Assembly: GCA_045220575.1 (NCBI GenBank)
Contig: JBGUVX010000005.1
Coordinates: forward strand, 21,091 to 85,090
Source of the DNA: Physcousia sp045220575
GTDB lineage: Bacteria > Bacteroidota > Bacteroidia > Bacteroidales > Bacteroidaceae
DNA length: 64,000 bases
Reading direction: 5' to 3'
Shown here piece by piece: positions 9,723-20,000 of the stretch. Under the pieces are notes generated by a model. The model ran no database searches. It was not told the DNA's origin and worked only from the letters and a program-made list of their open reading frames with translations. The position numbers were made by a program, and so were the translations under genes. Each line of letters begins with the position of its first letter. Positions within the stretch are counted from its first letter, which is position 1.

Positions 9723-9941
9723 TTAATACTCATCCTCGTTGAAGAGGAAATCCTCCTTTGATGGGTAGTCGGGCCAAATATCCTCGATGGTTTCGTAGAT
9801 TTCGCCCTCATCCTCAATCTCGTTCAGGTTCTCAATCACCTCCAAGGGGGCTCCGCTCCTGACGGCATAGTCGATGAGTTCTTCTTTAGTTGCTGGCCAG
9901 GGAGCATCCTCGAGCTTCGAGGCCAATTCCAGTGTCCAATA
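9723..9941 (-). CDS. DUF2795 family small acidic protein
   Basis: 72 residues starting 'MYWTLELASKLEDAPWPATKEELIDYA' and ending in an acidic tail 'DFLFNEDEY'. The family is a short conserved protein found widely in Bacteroidetes; its function is not known to me, and the fold is predicted helical. I place the start at 9941 because a promoter (TATCTTTG at 9977-9984 on the minus strand) sits just upstream. A longer in-frame start at 10019 would lie upstream of the -33 element and overlap the next gene. Convergent with the GH27 gene. Confidence 0.85.
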   Translation of the reverse strand, partial: YWTLELASKLEDAPWPATKEELIDYAVRSGAPLEVIENLNEIEDEGEIYETIEDIWPDYPSKEDFLFNEDEY

Positions 9942-9976
9942 CATATCTTTTTCGTTTGTTTTTCGTTTTCGGCGTG

Positions 9977-10008
9977 CAAAGATAGTACACTGAAATGAAA
10001 TAATCAAC
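9977..10008 (-). promoter_or_regulatory. Bacteroidetes-type promoter for the DUF2795 gene
   Basis: Minus strand: GTTG, 20-bp spacer, TATCTTTG, then a leader of about 30 nt to the ATG at 9941. It lies over the 3' end of the adenosyltransferase gene. Confidence 0.7.
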
Positions 10009-10549
10009 GATTTTGCCAAATATTTTCTTCTACCCCCTGTAAAATGTTTATCTTCTTGGCCAAGACAAACAAGTAATCACTTAACCTATTGATATATTGC
10101 AACAAAACGGGGTCTGTCTCCACCCCATCGTCTATCGAATAGATGCGTCTTTCGAGCCTGCGGCAAACCGTACGGCACACATGAGCCAAAGCCGCAGGAT
10201 GCGAGCCGCCGGGCAGGATGAAGCCTTTCCACCCGCCACACAGCGCATCGGCCTCATCGATAGCACGTTCCAAACGGTCCACATCTTCGCTCGCCACAGC
10301 ATGTTTGGGCACGCGGTCGATGGTGGCCAGTTCACAGCCTACGGCAAACAGGTCGTTCTGAATCCGCACGAGTTCATCGCGGTCTTCCTCGTCCGACAGT
10401 TCCGTCACCAACAAGCCAATCAGGCTGTTCAACTCGTCCATCGTGCCATAAGCCTCCAGCCGCGAATGGCTCTTACTTATGCGCTGGCCGCCCACCAAAC
10501 CGGTGGTTCCATCGTCACCCTTGCGAGTATATACGTTACTTTTCTTCAT
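10004..10549 (-). CDS. ATP:cob(I)alamin adenosyltransferase, PduO type
   Basis: The N-terminal signature 'YTRKGDDGTTGLVGGQRISKSH' is the ATP-binding motif of PduO/MMAB-type adenosyltransferases. The helical bundle that follows keeps 'EAYGTMDELNS', 'LPGGSHPAALAHVCRTVCRRLER' and 'INRLSDYLFVLAK', as in the family. It transfers the 5'-deoxyadenosyl group of ATP to cob(I)alamin, making coenzyme B12 for cytosolic mutases. The length (181 aa) is normal. It follows the 163-aa gene by 1 bp, so the two are co-transcribed. No cobalamin riboswitch is apparent upstream. Confidence 0.93.
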   Translation of the reverse strand: MKKSNVYTRKGDDGTTGLVGGQRISKSHSRLEAYGTMDELNSLIGLLVTELSDEEDRDELVRIQNDLFAVGCELATIDRVPKHAVASEDVDRLERAIDEADALCGGWKGFILPGGSHPAALAHVCRTVCRRLERRIYSIDDGVETDPVLLQYINRLSDYLFVLAKKINILQGVEENIWQNR

Positions 10550-10550
10550 A

Positions 10551-11042
10551 TCACCAATTAATTTTGTAACTTTGTTTCTTTAAGTGAGGTACTGAGAGGG
10601 CAAGGCCCACGTCGTACAGGTCGAAGGTAACACGAACCGCAGGGTCGGACTTAAGCTCCTGCCACTCAGGGCGATGGCGCTGCAAATCGATGAGCGCAAC
10701 CATGCGTCCCTGTCCGCCCTCGAACGTGACGAGAGGCGTCTCGCAAGCCTGCAGCCGAGCCCGTCGGCACCCTTCGTGGAGGTAGGGATGAAGCTCCGCC
10801 GGAGCACTGACAACGGTAGGTTGCCAATGGTTGGCCAGCCGGAACATCAGCCTTCGTACGGCAGTCCGGCGCGGATGAAGCATCCTCTCCCTCAACGGGT
10901 ATAGCCAGTCGTCGGCATAATATCGGCCTGGTCGGCACAACACCTGCGTCACCAACTGATAGGCGAACGGCGAGTGCACGCCATTGCCCCCTGTGTACCA
11001 CAGGCGAGCGAGCGCCACCAACGGATTCCTCACACCCAGCAT
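10551..11042 (-). CDS. Conserved Bacteroidales protein of unknown function ('GVHSPF' family)
   Basis: 163 residues. The N-terminus has 'GGNGVHSPFAYQLVTQVL', and the C-terminus reads 'FDLYDVGLALSVPHLKKQSYKINW'. From memory, related Bacteroidales proteins share both ends but are longer, with a methyltransferase-like middle. If so, this one is a short form lacking most of that middle; that comparison needs a database search. No signal peptide or membrane segment is visible. It is translated just ahead of the cobalamin adenosyltransferase (1-bp gap) and divergent from the DUF4954 gene. There is no direct clue to function. Confidence 0.7.
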   Translation of the reverse strand: MLGVRNPLVALARLWYTGGNGVHSPFAYQLVTQVLCRPGRYYADDWLYPLRERMLHPRRTAVRRLMFRLANHWQPTVVSAPAELHPYLHEGCRRARLQACETPLVTFEGGQGRMVALIDLQRHRPEWQELKSDPAVRVTFDLYDVGLALSVPHLKKQSYKINW

Positions 11043-11129
11043 CGTGTTTTTTTACCTTATTATATAATAAATAAACGCAGTTTGCGTTACATTATTATAT
11101 AGGTAACCGAAAATTTAAGGTAACAAGAT
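11043..11129. promoter_or_regulatory. Divergent intergenic region with nested palindromes
   Basis: The 87 bp between divergent genes holds TTATTATATAATAA (11057-11070, perfect palindrome) and AACGCA-gtt-TGCGTT (11074-11088). 'TTACCTTATTATATA' on the left has a partial inverted counterpart 'ATTATTATATAGGTAAC' on the right. No clean TANNTTTG box is visible for either gene, so promoters are not assigned. Confidence 0.45.
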
Positions 11130-13088
11130 ATGGAATACAGAAAACTTACGCAAGAAGAAATTGCACAGCTCGAGTCGCAAAGCTGCTCGGCTGAAGACTG
11201 GTCAGCCATCGAGGTACACCCCTCGATAAATCTCAAGTACCTGCGCCACGTGCGCCTTTCCGGCCACTGCAGCATCGGCAAGTTCGAGAAATCCTTTACC
11301 ATGCCTGGCGGAATGCACAAGCATTCGGGCATCTTCCACGCCACGTTGCACAACACCACGGTAGGCAACGACTGCTGCATCGAAAACATAAAGAACTACA
11401 TTGCCAACTACGACATAGACGACGATTGTTTCATCGAGAACGTCGACATCATCATAGTCGACGGCTCCACCAGCTTTGGCAACGGCACGGAAGTATCCGT
11501 CCTGAACGAGACAGGAGGCCGCGAAGTCACCATACACGACTGCCTGACAGCCCAGGAGGCTTACATGCAGGCCATGTATCGCCACCGTCCCATCCTGACG
11601 GAGCGCATGAAGCAGTTCGCAGCGGAAATCGTCGAGAGCCGCCGTTCGGAACGCGGACACATCTGCCACAACTCCACCATCGTGGACACAGGCTACATCA
11701 AGAACATGTACCTGGGCCCCTGGAGCAAGATAGAGGGCGCAGGACGACTGAAGAACGGTTCTCTCATGTCGCGCCAGGAAGCACCCGTCCACATCGGCTA
11801 CGGCGTAATTGCCGAGGACTTCATCGTACAAGACGGTAGCCAAATCGAAGACTGCACCACCCTGCAGCGTGTCTATGTCGGACAGGCCTGCACACTTGGG
11901 CACGGGTACTCGGCAAGTGATTCGCTCTTCTTCTGCAACTGCCAGGAGGAGAACGGCGAAGCATGCGCCATCTTCGCAGGACCCTTCACCGTCACCCACC
12001 ACAAGTCCACCCTGCTCATTGCCGGCATGTTCTCCTTCATGAATGCAGGCAGCGGTTCGAACCAGAGCAACCACATGTACAAGCTTGGACCTATCCATCA
12101 GGGCGCATTGGAACGCGGAGCCAAGACGGCATCCGACTCCTACATCCTTTGGCCGGCACGCATCGGAGCCTTCTCCCTCGTCATGGGACGCCACTCCAGC
12201 AATCCCGACACCTCGGCCCTGCCCTTCTCATACCTCATCGAGAAACGCGGCGAGACTTGGCTGGCACCTGCCGTAAACCTGCGTTCCGTGGGCACTATCC
12301 GCGATGCACAGAAATGGCCGAAGCGCGACAAACGCACAAAGGAGGGACAGTTGGACCTTGTGAACTTCAACCTGCTCTCGCCCTACACCATCGACAAGAT
12401 GCTGCGTGGCTTGGACGTACTCCAGCGCCTGCGCGACCTGTCGGGTGCCACCAGCGACACCTACACCTACCAAAGTGCCAAAATCACCCACTCGGCATTG
12501 GAACGCGGCATTTGCCTCTATCGCATAGCCATCACGAAATTCCTCGGCAACTCCCTCATTTCGCGTCTGGAGAAGTCCGACACCCTGAAGCCCGAAGGCG
12601 AGTACACCCTGGGCGAAGGCGACTGGCTCGACCTGTCCGGACTTATCGCCCCCCACTCCGCCATCACCCAACTGATGAACGATGTCGAGAAGGGACTGGT
12701 GAACAGCCACAACGAAGTCATCAGCCGACTGAAGAGCATCCACGCCCTATACTACGACTACGAATGGGCCTGGGCATACCAGTTGATGCTGCGATTCTTC
12801 AACTTCACTGAGGAAGACCTTACAAAACACGAAAACCTTATATATATAATAAAGGAATGGAAAAAGGCCGTTGTCGACCTCGACAATATGCTCTATCAGG
12901 ATGCCCACAAGGAATTCTCGCTCTCTACGAAAACGGGCTTTGGATTCGATGGAAACACCAGTACGGCAGAGGCCGACTTTGCCGAAGTTCGCGGAGAATT
13001 TGAGAGCAACCCCTTTGTAACCGCCGTTCAGGAACATATCGCCACAAAAAGCGCCCTTGGAGACAAGTGGATTGCCCGGCTTTCATAG
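11130..13088 (+). CDS. DUF4954 family protein (hexapeptide-repeat-like left-handed beta-helix)
   Basis: 652 residues beginning 'MEYRKLTQEEIAQLESQSCSAEDWSAIEV', typical of the Bacteroidetes DUF4954 family. The middle (about 30-330) has many short isoleucine/glycine repeats ('SIGKFEKSF', 'TTVGNDCCIENIKNYIANYDIDDDCFIENVDI') consistent with a left-handed beta-helix like nucleotidyltransferase/acyltransferase hexapeptide domains. The C-terminal third is helical. There is no signal peptide, so it is cytosolic. The catalytic role is unknown; an acyl- or nucleotidyl-transferase-related function is inference from the fold only. It is monocistronic, closed by the hairpin at 13111-13147. Confidence 0.85.
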   Translation: MEYRKLTQEEIAQLESQSCSAEDWSAIEVHPSINLKYLRHVRLSGHCSIGKFEKSFTMPGGMHKHSGIFHATLHNTTVGNDCCIENIKNYIANYDIDDDCFIENVDIIIVDGSTSFGNGTEVSVLNETGGREVTIHDCLTAQEAYMQAMYRHRPILTERMKQFAAEIVESRRSERGHICHNSTIVDTGYIKNMYLGPWSKIEGAGRLKNGSLMSRQEAPVHIGYGVIAEDFIVQDGSQIEDCTTLQRVYVGQACTLGHGYSASDSLFFCNCQEENGEACAIFAGPFTVTHHKSTLLIAGMFSFMNAGSGSNQSNHMYKLGPIHQGALERGAKTASDSYILWPARIGAFSLVMGRHSSNPDTSALPFSYLIEKRGETWLAPAVNLRSVGTIRDAQKWPKRDKRTKEGQLDLVNFNLLSPYTIDKMLRGLDVLQRLRDLSGATSDTYTYQSAKITHSALERGICLYRIAITKFLGNSLISRLEKSDTLKPEGEYTLGEGDWLDLSGLIAPHSAITQLMNDVEKGLVNSHNEVISRLKSIHALYYDYEWAWAYQLMLRFFNFTEEDLTKHENLIYIIKEWKKAVVDLDNMLYQDAHKEFSLSTKTGFGFDGNTSTAEADFAEVRGEFESNPFVTAVQEHIATKSALGDKWIARLS

Positions 13089-13110
13089 AAAAACACACCA
13101 AAAACATAAA

Positions 13111-13147
13111 AAACTTCCCTCTTTTCTTTGCGATTAGAGGGAAGTTT
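13111..13147 (+). terminator. Intrinsic terminator after the DUF4954 gene
   Basis: An 11-bp perfect stem, AAACTTCCCTC with GAGGGAAGTTT, is followed by 'ggtattttt'. Confidence 0.75.
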
Positions 13148-13208
13148 GGTATTTTTACAGCGAAAAACCTTAATGAAACCTTTATTTACTAACCTAAAAC
13201 TAATCACA

Positions 13209-16200
13209 ATGAAGAAAATTTACTTAATGCTGGCCATGTTGGCCGGTTTCTTCGGCGGGACTACGGCTTTTGCACAGTCGCAGTATGCTTATGCAGTAGA
13301 TGAGGACGATCCCCTGATTCTGGATGCCTCTCAGTTGAGCAGTCCCTGGACAGACCCCGACGAGGGTAAAATTGAATACCTGATTGATGGTGACGGAGGT
13401 ACTTTCTGGCACTCATCGTGGCATTCCAATCCCCCTCACAATGTGATGGGTAGCCACTATCTGCAGGTAGAGCTGACAGAAGACTTCATCGACGAGTACG
13501 ATGACGGTATGTTGATTGCATTCAAGATGCAGCGTCGTAACACAAACAACAACCACCCCACCAAATGGGCAGTCTATGGGACGAACGATGAAGAGCTGAC
13601 GACCAATTACAACGACCCACTTGCCGACCAAGACGAATGCGAGTTTCTGGCAGAATTCGAGACTCCTCTCGGTGCTGCAGCAGAGTGGGTTATCAGTGCC
13701 CCCTTTGACCCCATGGGCTTCAGGTTCCTGCGCTTCTACGTTACAGAAACCAAGTCAACAAACGGTGGTGAATCTAATGCCACATTCTGGCACGCTGCCG
13801 AGTTCCAGCTATATCCTGCTATTAAGCAGAGCGATTGGGCTCAGGCCATGGCAGAGTTGGAAGACATCGTAAGCAAATACACCGATTACTACGATGAGGA
13901 ATACTTCCCCGTAGGTGAGAATCCCGGCGACTTCAACGAAGACCTGGTTCAGGCATTCTTGGATGCTTACGAAGCAGCCGACGATGCTACTTATATGGAT
14001 GAGGGCGATATTGAATCCGATGAAATCAAGAAGTTGGGCGAAGACCTTATCGCTGCCTATGACACCATCTGGACTTCACGCGTGCCCATCGTTCTGGAAA
14101 GCGGCTACTATCGCTTCCGCACCGCTGTTAAATACTATCAGAATGTAAAAGACCCCGTATCAGAAATCGAAGAGCCTGTTTACTCTGACAAGTACATGCG
14201 CGCCGCGTTGGATGCCGATCTCGGCAAGATTACCGGACGCTGGGGAACCCCCGACGACATGATGATGGATGCTTCTGCCCTGTGGAAGGTAACCAGAATG
14301 GAAGATGGTCGCTACGACCTCTTCAACATGGGTTACGACATGCGCATCGATACCGTTTCACGTAGCGCCACAGTTACGCTGTCTGAAGATGCCGTTGCCA
14401 CATGGAGAATCAATGCCGTTTACACTAACGACGACGACGAGACCCTCGTCAACATCCGTATTTTGGACGATGACACCTTCGACTACCTGCACCAGTGTGA
14501 CCATAACGCATCAAACGGTGAAGGTAACGCCTCTGGCAGCAGACTCGTAGGTTGGACCGCAACCTTCGACCTTCCCGCACGCTGCCCTGGTGCTTCTGAA
14601 TGGATTCCTGAGCTCGTGTCCGACGATGAAGCCGAAGAAATCATCAAGAACTTCGCTCCCTACAAGGACCGCGAGGCCATGTTGGCTTCCTATGACTCTA
14701 TCATGACCAATGCCAAGACCAACCTGACTCTGGCCAAGGACATGAAGCGCATCGACCTCATCACCAAGAATGAGCAGTTGAGCAGTCCTTGCTCCGACAG
14801 CGCTGAAGGCCAGCACATCGAGTACCTGATTGACGGCGATGCCAGCACATTCTGGCACACCGACTGGCACAGCAACTACACTGGCACCGTTCACAACGGC
14901 CTGCACTACCTGCAGGTACAGCTCGATGCCCCCGTTGGCAAGGACATCTATCTGGATGTTACCCGTCGTGATAATGCCGACAATGACCATCCCACGAAAT
15001 GGGTAGTATTCGGCGGCGCTGACCCCGAATCAGTGGAAGATGACGATTGGACCGTAGTAGATACCCTCAGCACCCCCTACGGCGCAAAGGGCGAGCGCGT
15101 AAAGAGCGCATACTTCAACCCACAGGACTTCACCACACTCCGTATTGCTCCCATCGACTGCGCTGGTGCAAGCTATGGTTTCCGCACATATTGGCACTCC
15201 GCTGAAATACAGCTCGCCTACGAGGAGCCCAATCCCAACGCACAGGCTAACTTCATGGGTGAGGTAGTAACCAACTTGGAGAACATCATCAATGCTCAGG
15301 CAGATGTTGACAGCGTTACCGTTGAGATGTACGACGCATTGAAAGACGCTTACGATGCATTCATGGCCAAGTTCGTAGATCCTACCGTTCTGCGCGACTA
15401 CCTGTCAAGCGTGAAGGGCTTCGAGGAGAAGGTTGTCGTAGGTACCGATCCCGGCTTCTGGACTTCCGATGCTGATGCCAAGGCATTCAAGCAGATTTAT
15501 GACAACGCTGTGGCTTACGACGAGGCTGGTGCATACGTTGCCGACAAGAGCAATGGCTTCATCGACCAGTTGAAGGATCTCGTTGAGAAGATCAACTCAA
15601 GCACTATTCCCGTACAGACTGGCAAGTGGTATCGCATGCGCTTTGCTACCGAAGAGTTCTACGAGGAACACGAATGGGACAAACTGCCTGGTGGCGAAGG
15701 TATTGAATACAGCGAACAGATTCAGGCCCGCACAAGCGATTACCTGTGGGGTAAGTATGCTGCTGCTGGCGACTTTGAAGTTGACAGCGTAGCAAGAACC
15801 GACGGTGAGGAAGGCTATGTTGCCGTATCTCATGTTGTTGAACTCGAGAACGAAAAGTTGGGTATTGGCAGCAGCATCATGTTCTTCAACGACGATGACC
15901 TCACGAACAAGGATATGAGCTACTGGCGTTTCATCGCCCTTGGCGACACCGCATTCATCATGCAGAACAAGGCTACGGGCATGTTCCTCAACGCACAGCG
16001 CGTTGCCCTCTTGAGCGCTCATCCCAGTATGTTCCAGACCGAGCCCGCTGGCTATGGAATGAACTACATCAAGGCTTGCAGCCTCAACCGCAACGACTTT
16101 GCTAACAACGACCAGGACTTCCTGCACGCTCAGGTTCAGTACAACCTTCTGGTTCACTACAACCGCAATTCCGATTGGGACAACAAGCGTTGCCGCTTCT

Positions 16201-16862
16201 ATCTTGAGGAGGTTGGCGATGTAGAGCCTGACTTCGACGGCACCACCGTTAACGTGCCCATGAGATATGGTTCTATCAACACCTACTGCTTCCCCGTAGA
16301 GATGACTCAGATTGATGGCCAGGGCTACCAGATGTGGGGCTTGGACAGCGCAGATGGCAACACCCTGAACCTGATGCCGCTCAAGAGCGTTCAGCCAGGT
16401 CGTCCCTTCATCGTTATCTATGAGGACACCGCATCATACAATGCAGAGGAAGAACCCGAAATGGTTCCCATGAAGAAGGGCTACGACCTCATCTTCAAAG
16501 CTCAGGATACTCGTCTGCTGAAGGGTACCTTCGAAGGCACTACCATCAAGATTGGTTCTATCGTTGCCGACGGTAACAAGTTCTCTGTAACGAAGGCTGC
16601 TTACAATGTTTCTCGCAACAGCGCATTCATCACTATGGGTGATAGCGAGAGCGAAGGTGGCTTCGACAGAAAGACTCCTGTAACAATCGTCCTGACAGAG
16701 AATGAGGATGCCATCCAGACCGCTTTGGCTAACGTAAGCAAGGCTGGTGCCGTTTACACCATCGATGGTCGTCTGGTATCGAAGAAGGCTACCCTCAACG
16801 ACCTCAACAGCTTCGGCAAGGGTGTCTATATCCTGAACGGAACAAAGGTTATTGTAAAGTAA
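13209..16862 (+). CDS. Large secreted protein with two discoidin (F5/8 type C)-like regions
   Basis: I start at 13209 ('MKKIYLMLAMLAGFFGGTTAFAQ', a clear signal peptide). An upstream in-frame ATG at 13128 would overlap the terminator. Two regions (about 25-210 and 515-690) share 'LSSPxxDxxEGxxIEYLIDGDxxTFWHxxWHSN' followed by 'HYLQVxL', like the galactose-binding discoidin fold. A segment near residue 805 starts 'GKWYRMRFATEEFYEEHEWDKL'. The tail 'ANVSKAGAVYTIDGRLVSKKATLN...GVYILNGTKVIVK' resembles a type IX secretion sorting domain. No catalytic motif is recognised; binding to glycans on host or diet material is inferred. It is closely paralogous to the next gene over most of its length. Confidence 0.85.
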   Translation: MKKIYLMLAMLAGFFGGTTAFAQSQYAYAVDEDDPLILDASQLSSPWTDPDEGKIEYLIDGDGGTFWHSSWHSNPPHNVMGSHYLQVELTEDFIDEYDDGMLIAFKMQRRNTNNNHPTKWAVYGTNDEELTTNYNDPLADQDECEFLAEFETPLGAAAEWVISAPFDPMGFRFLRFYVTETKSTNGGESNATFWHAAEFQLYPAIKQSDWAQAMAELEDIVSKYTDYYDEEYFPVGENPGDFNEDLVQAFLDAYEAADDATYMDEGDIESDEIKKLGEDLIAAYDTIWTSRVPIVLESGYYRFRTAVKYYQNVKDPVSEIEEPVYSDKYMRAALDADLGKITGRWGTPDDMMMDASALWKVTRMEDGRYDLFNMGYDMRIDTVSRSATVTLSEDAVATWRINAVYTNDDDETLVNIRILDDDTFDYLHQCDHNASNGEGNASGSRLVGWTATFDLPARCPGASEWIPELVSDDEAEEIIKNFAPYKDREAMLASYDSIMTNAKTNLTLAKDMKRIDLITKNEQLSSPCSDSAEGQHIEYLIDGDASTFWHTDWHSNYTGTVHNGLHYLQVQLDAPVGKDIYLDVTRRDNADNDHPTKWVVFGGADPESVEDDDWTVVDTLSTPYGAKGERVKSAYFNPQDFTTLRIAPIDCAGASYGFRTYWHSAEIQLAYEEPNPNAQANFMGEVVTNLENIINAQADVDSVTVEMYDALKDAYDAFMAKFVDPTVLRDYLSSVKGFEEKVVVGTDPGFWTSDADAKAFKQIYDNAVAYDEAGAYVADKSNGFIDQLKDLVEKINSSTIPVQTGKWYRMRFATEEFYEEHEWDKLPGGEGIEYSEQIQARTSDYLWGKYAAAGDFEVDSVARTDGEEGYVAVSHVVELENEKLGIGSSIMFFNDDDLTNKDMSYWRFIALGDTAFIMQNKATGMFLNAQRVALLSAHPSMFQTEPAGYGMNYIKACSLNRNDFANNDQDFLHAQVQYNLLVHYNRNSDWDNKRCRFYLEEVGDVEPDFDGTTVNVPMRYGSINTYCFPVEMTQIDGQGYQMWGLDSADGNTLNLMPLKSVQPGRPFIVIYEDTASYNAEEEPEMVPMKKGYDLIFKAQDTRLLKGTFEGTTIKIGSIVADGNKFSVTKAAYNVSRNSAFITMGDSESEGGFDRKTPVTIVLTENEDAIQTALANVSKAGAVYTIDGRLVSKKATLNDLNSFGKGVYILNGTKVIVK

Positions 16863-16910
16863 TCCCATGAGTCCTTGGGTCTCATAAGACTCATAAGACT
16901 TAGTTAAAAA

Positions 16911-16940
16911 AAGGCGCTGCGATGAAAATCGCGGCGCTTT
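16911..16940 (+). terminator. Intrinsic terminator after the first discoidin-like gene
   Basis: Stem GCGCTGCGA / TCGCGGCGC (one wobble) around a 'tgaaaa' loop, followed by TTTATTTT. Nearly identical to the terminator of the paralogue at 20668. Confidence 0.8.
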
Positions 16941-16942
16941 AT

Positions 16943-16973
16943 TTTGCAGTATCAAAAATTATATTTACCTTTG
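16943..16973 (+). promoter_or_regulatory. Promoter of the second discoidin-like gene
   Basis: TTTG (16943-16946), exactly 19 bp, TACCTTTG (16966-16973); leader of about 50 nt to the ATG at 17032. Confidence 0.8.
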
Positions 16974-17031
16974 CCAACAGAGACCATTAGAAACACAATT
17001 ATTAACTTTTTTAACTACTAACTAATTATTT

Positions 17032-20000
17032 ATGAAGAAGCTTTACTTTTTCTTAATGTTGCTGTTCTCCTTGGTAGGAGTAACACAAGTGTATGCACAG
17101 GAGACGCCCGATGAAGTGGAAATCTCTGTACAGCTCAGCAATGGTAAGTGGGTAGCTTGGAACGGAAGCGAAAGTAGCCCATGGGCTCGTTCCTGGTATT
17201 CCACTACGACACCAGCGATTTCCATCTGCACCAAGAATGGTGGAATGGAGACAATCGACATTCGTGGCAACAAGTTCAATGGTGCCAACAACATGTCCAC
17301 CTGGGGCGATGACAAAGACGACATCATGTTCTTCAGTAAGTTTGGAAGTGCCGATGCCATCTACGAAGTCATGGTAGAGAAGGGCTGGTACATCAAGTAC
17401 GTAGGCTTCGACTTCAACTGCGCCAACAACAAGAACCAACAAGACGGTAGCATCACCGTAAGGTTTGATGACGGCGAAGAAGCAACCAGCACAGCATTGG
17501 ACGACGACCAGCATGTGGAATGGGAAAACGAAGACGAGACCGTCTACAGCATCAAGTTCACGGTAGTCAGGAACGAAGGCACCTATAACTTCGCCCGTAC
17601 CAGCAACTTTGTTGTGATTGTAGGTTACCTCGGTCCGAAGATTAGTGCAGCCGAAGATGTACAGAGTATCTACGAACAGTACAAGAAGTACCTTGAAGAG
17701 GACGCTATCCCCGTAGGTACGCTGCCCGGTCAGTATGACGAAGAGGCCTATGATGCCTTCAAACTTGTCATGAACACATGGGATGAGACCTACCTCATGG
17801 GAGACTACATGGACATGGAAATTGATGAAATCAAGGCTGTAGGCGAGCAAATCATCGAAGCTTTCGAGGCATTGATGGCAACTCGCGTGCCCATGACGCT
17901 TGCCGATGGCTATTACCGCATCCGCAGTGCCCATGAGTTTACCCTGACCGTATATGACGAAGAGTCCGAGACCGATGTGACCACACACCCGCTGAAGTAC
18001 ATGAGCGCTAAGTTGGGCACCACCATCAACGCCATCTACAGCACACCCGAAGACCTTGCCACCTTCGCTCCCGCCCTTTGGAAGGTTGAGAACAAGGACA
18101 ACCAGTTCGACGTCATGAATGTATGTTACGAAGTACGCTTCACGGCTGCCAAGCCCGTTACCCTGAGTGCAGAGAGCGATAGTCTGATTGCCCTCGACCC
18201 CGTAAACACCGAGAACGGCGAGACCCGCGTCAATATCCGTTTGGCTTACTCCGAAGCTAATGCCTACAACTACTTCCACTGCGCCGGTTGGAGCAGCTCG
18301 CAGACCAACAACATCACCCTGTGGAGCAACAACGACCCCGCCAGTGCCTCAGAATGGGTATTCGAGCCCGTAAACGAAGAGGAAGTACAGCAGGCTATTG
18401 AGGCATACGCTGAAACCAAGGCACACGAACAGTTGCTGGTAGCTTACGACACTCTCGTAACAGCCGCCAAGAGAGAACTGGCTTCGGCTCTCAACCTGGA
18501 GAACGTGAAGATGACGGTGAACACCGAACAGAACTTGATTACCGATGCCGAGCAGTTCAGCAGCCCCTACTCCGACTCCGCAGAAGGAACAGACTTTGGC
18601 GCACTGCTTGACGGCAATACTTCTACTTATTGGCATTCCGACTGGCACAATGGCAACCAACCCAACCACACGCACTACCTGCAAGTGGGTCTGGTGAACG
18701 CTGTAGATGGTGACATCGCCATGACCTTCACACGTCGTCCTGTTACCAATGACCACATTACAGTCTGGAGTGTATTCGGCAGCAACGATGCCGAAGCAGA
18801 AGACGCTGCTTGGACCTATCTGACCTACATCACCTCACCTTATGGAAGCAACAGCGAGACGCTGACAAGCTTACCTTTCGACACAAAGGGTAACACGTAT
18901 CTGCGCTTCTACATCGACGGCACCACAACAGGCCGCGGCTATGGTCACATGAGTGAGTTCCAGTTGAATCCCGCATCTTTGGATGCTGAGCAGACCGTAA
19001 CCTACCTTAACGAGGCTATTGCCCTCAACAACCTTGTCGGCGAACAAAGCCTGCTGAGCCGTGACGAAATCGGTCAAGCCCAGTTCGATGCCCTGATGAA
19101 TGCCTACAACGCCTTGCTGGCTAAGTTCGTGAACACCGAAAGCCTGCGCCGTGCTCTGGCTGACACCAAGGGAACAGAAGAGCTCATTGTCGTGGGTACG
19201 AACCCCGGCCAGTGGTCAAACGACAGCCAAGCAGTTCAATTCAAAGATCTGTACGACGAAGCTGCCAATTACTATGCCGCCGGAGCATATGAAGAGGAGA
19301 AGGTACAGGATTACGTGAACCGTCTGACCGCCATGAAGGAAGATATCTTGAAGAGCGCCAATGGCGTGAAGACAGGCAAGTGGTACAAGATTCGCTTCGC
19401 CAGCGAGGAAGACTACGATGCTCACGAGTGGGATAAGGTAGCTGGAAATGCCGATATCATCAAGGCTAACGAAGGTGATTTCGTACAGAGCCAGGCTCTG
19501 TGGAGCAAGTACATTGCTGCTGCCACTCTGATCTCAGACTCCATTGAATATACAGTAACTGTAGCAGATACCCTGCAACCTCGCAAATCTGCCCTCTACA
19601 CGGTAAGTGAAGCTGAAGGCTCAGAGTTGGGACTGGGTAGCAGACTGTACTTCATCGATGAAAGCGAGCTGACGAATAAGGACATGATGCTGTTCCGTTT
19701 CGTGGCTGTTGGTGACAGTGGCTACGTTATGCAGAACAAGGCTACTGGTCTGTTCGTAAAGGCAAGCGGCACTACTGGCGCCGTTACGCTGAGCGCTCAC
19801 CCCACCCTGTTCAACACCAGCGCACTGGGTTACGGATTCAACCTCATCGCAGCCAAGACGCTGTCGACAGGTGCAAGCCAGAACTACCTGCACGCTCAGG
19901 TTTCTGCCAACACCCTCGTAACTTGGGACGCTACTACGCTGGCCACCCGAAGCGCCCTCTACATTGAGGAAGTAGAAGATGCCACCGAGTTCGTAGCCGA

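Noticed and set aside
11043..11129. Cobalamin riboswitch ahead of the adenosyltransferase operon
   Set aside because: Only 87 bp are available, AT-rich and palindromic, with no B12-box-like sequence.
13128..13208. Upstream extension of the first discoidin-like protein
   Set aside because: The extra 27 codons overlap the preceding terminator and would bury the signal peptide.
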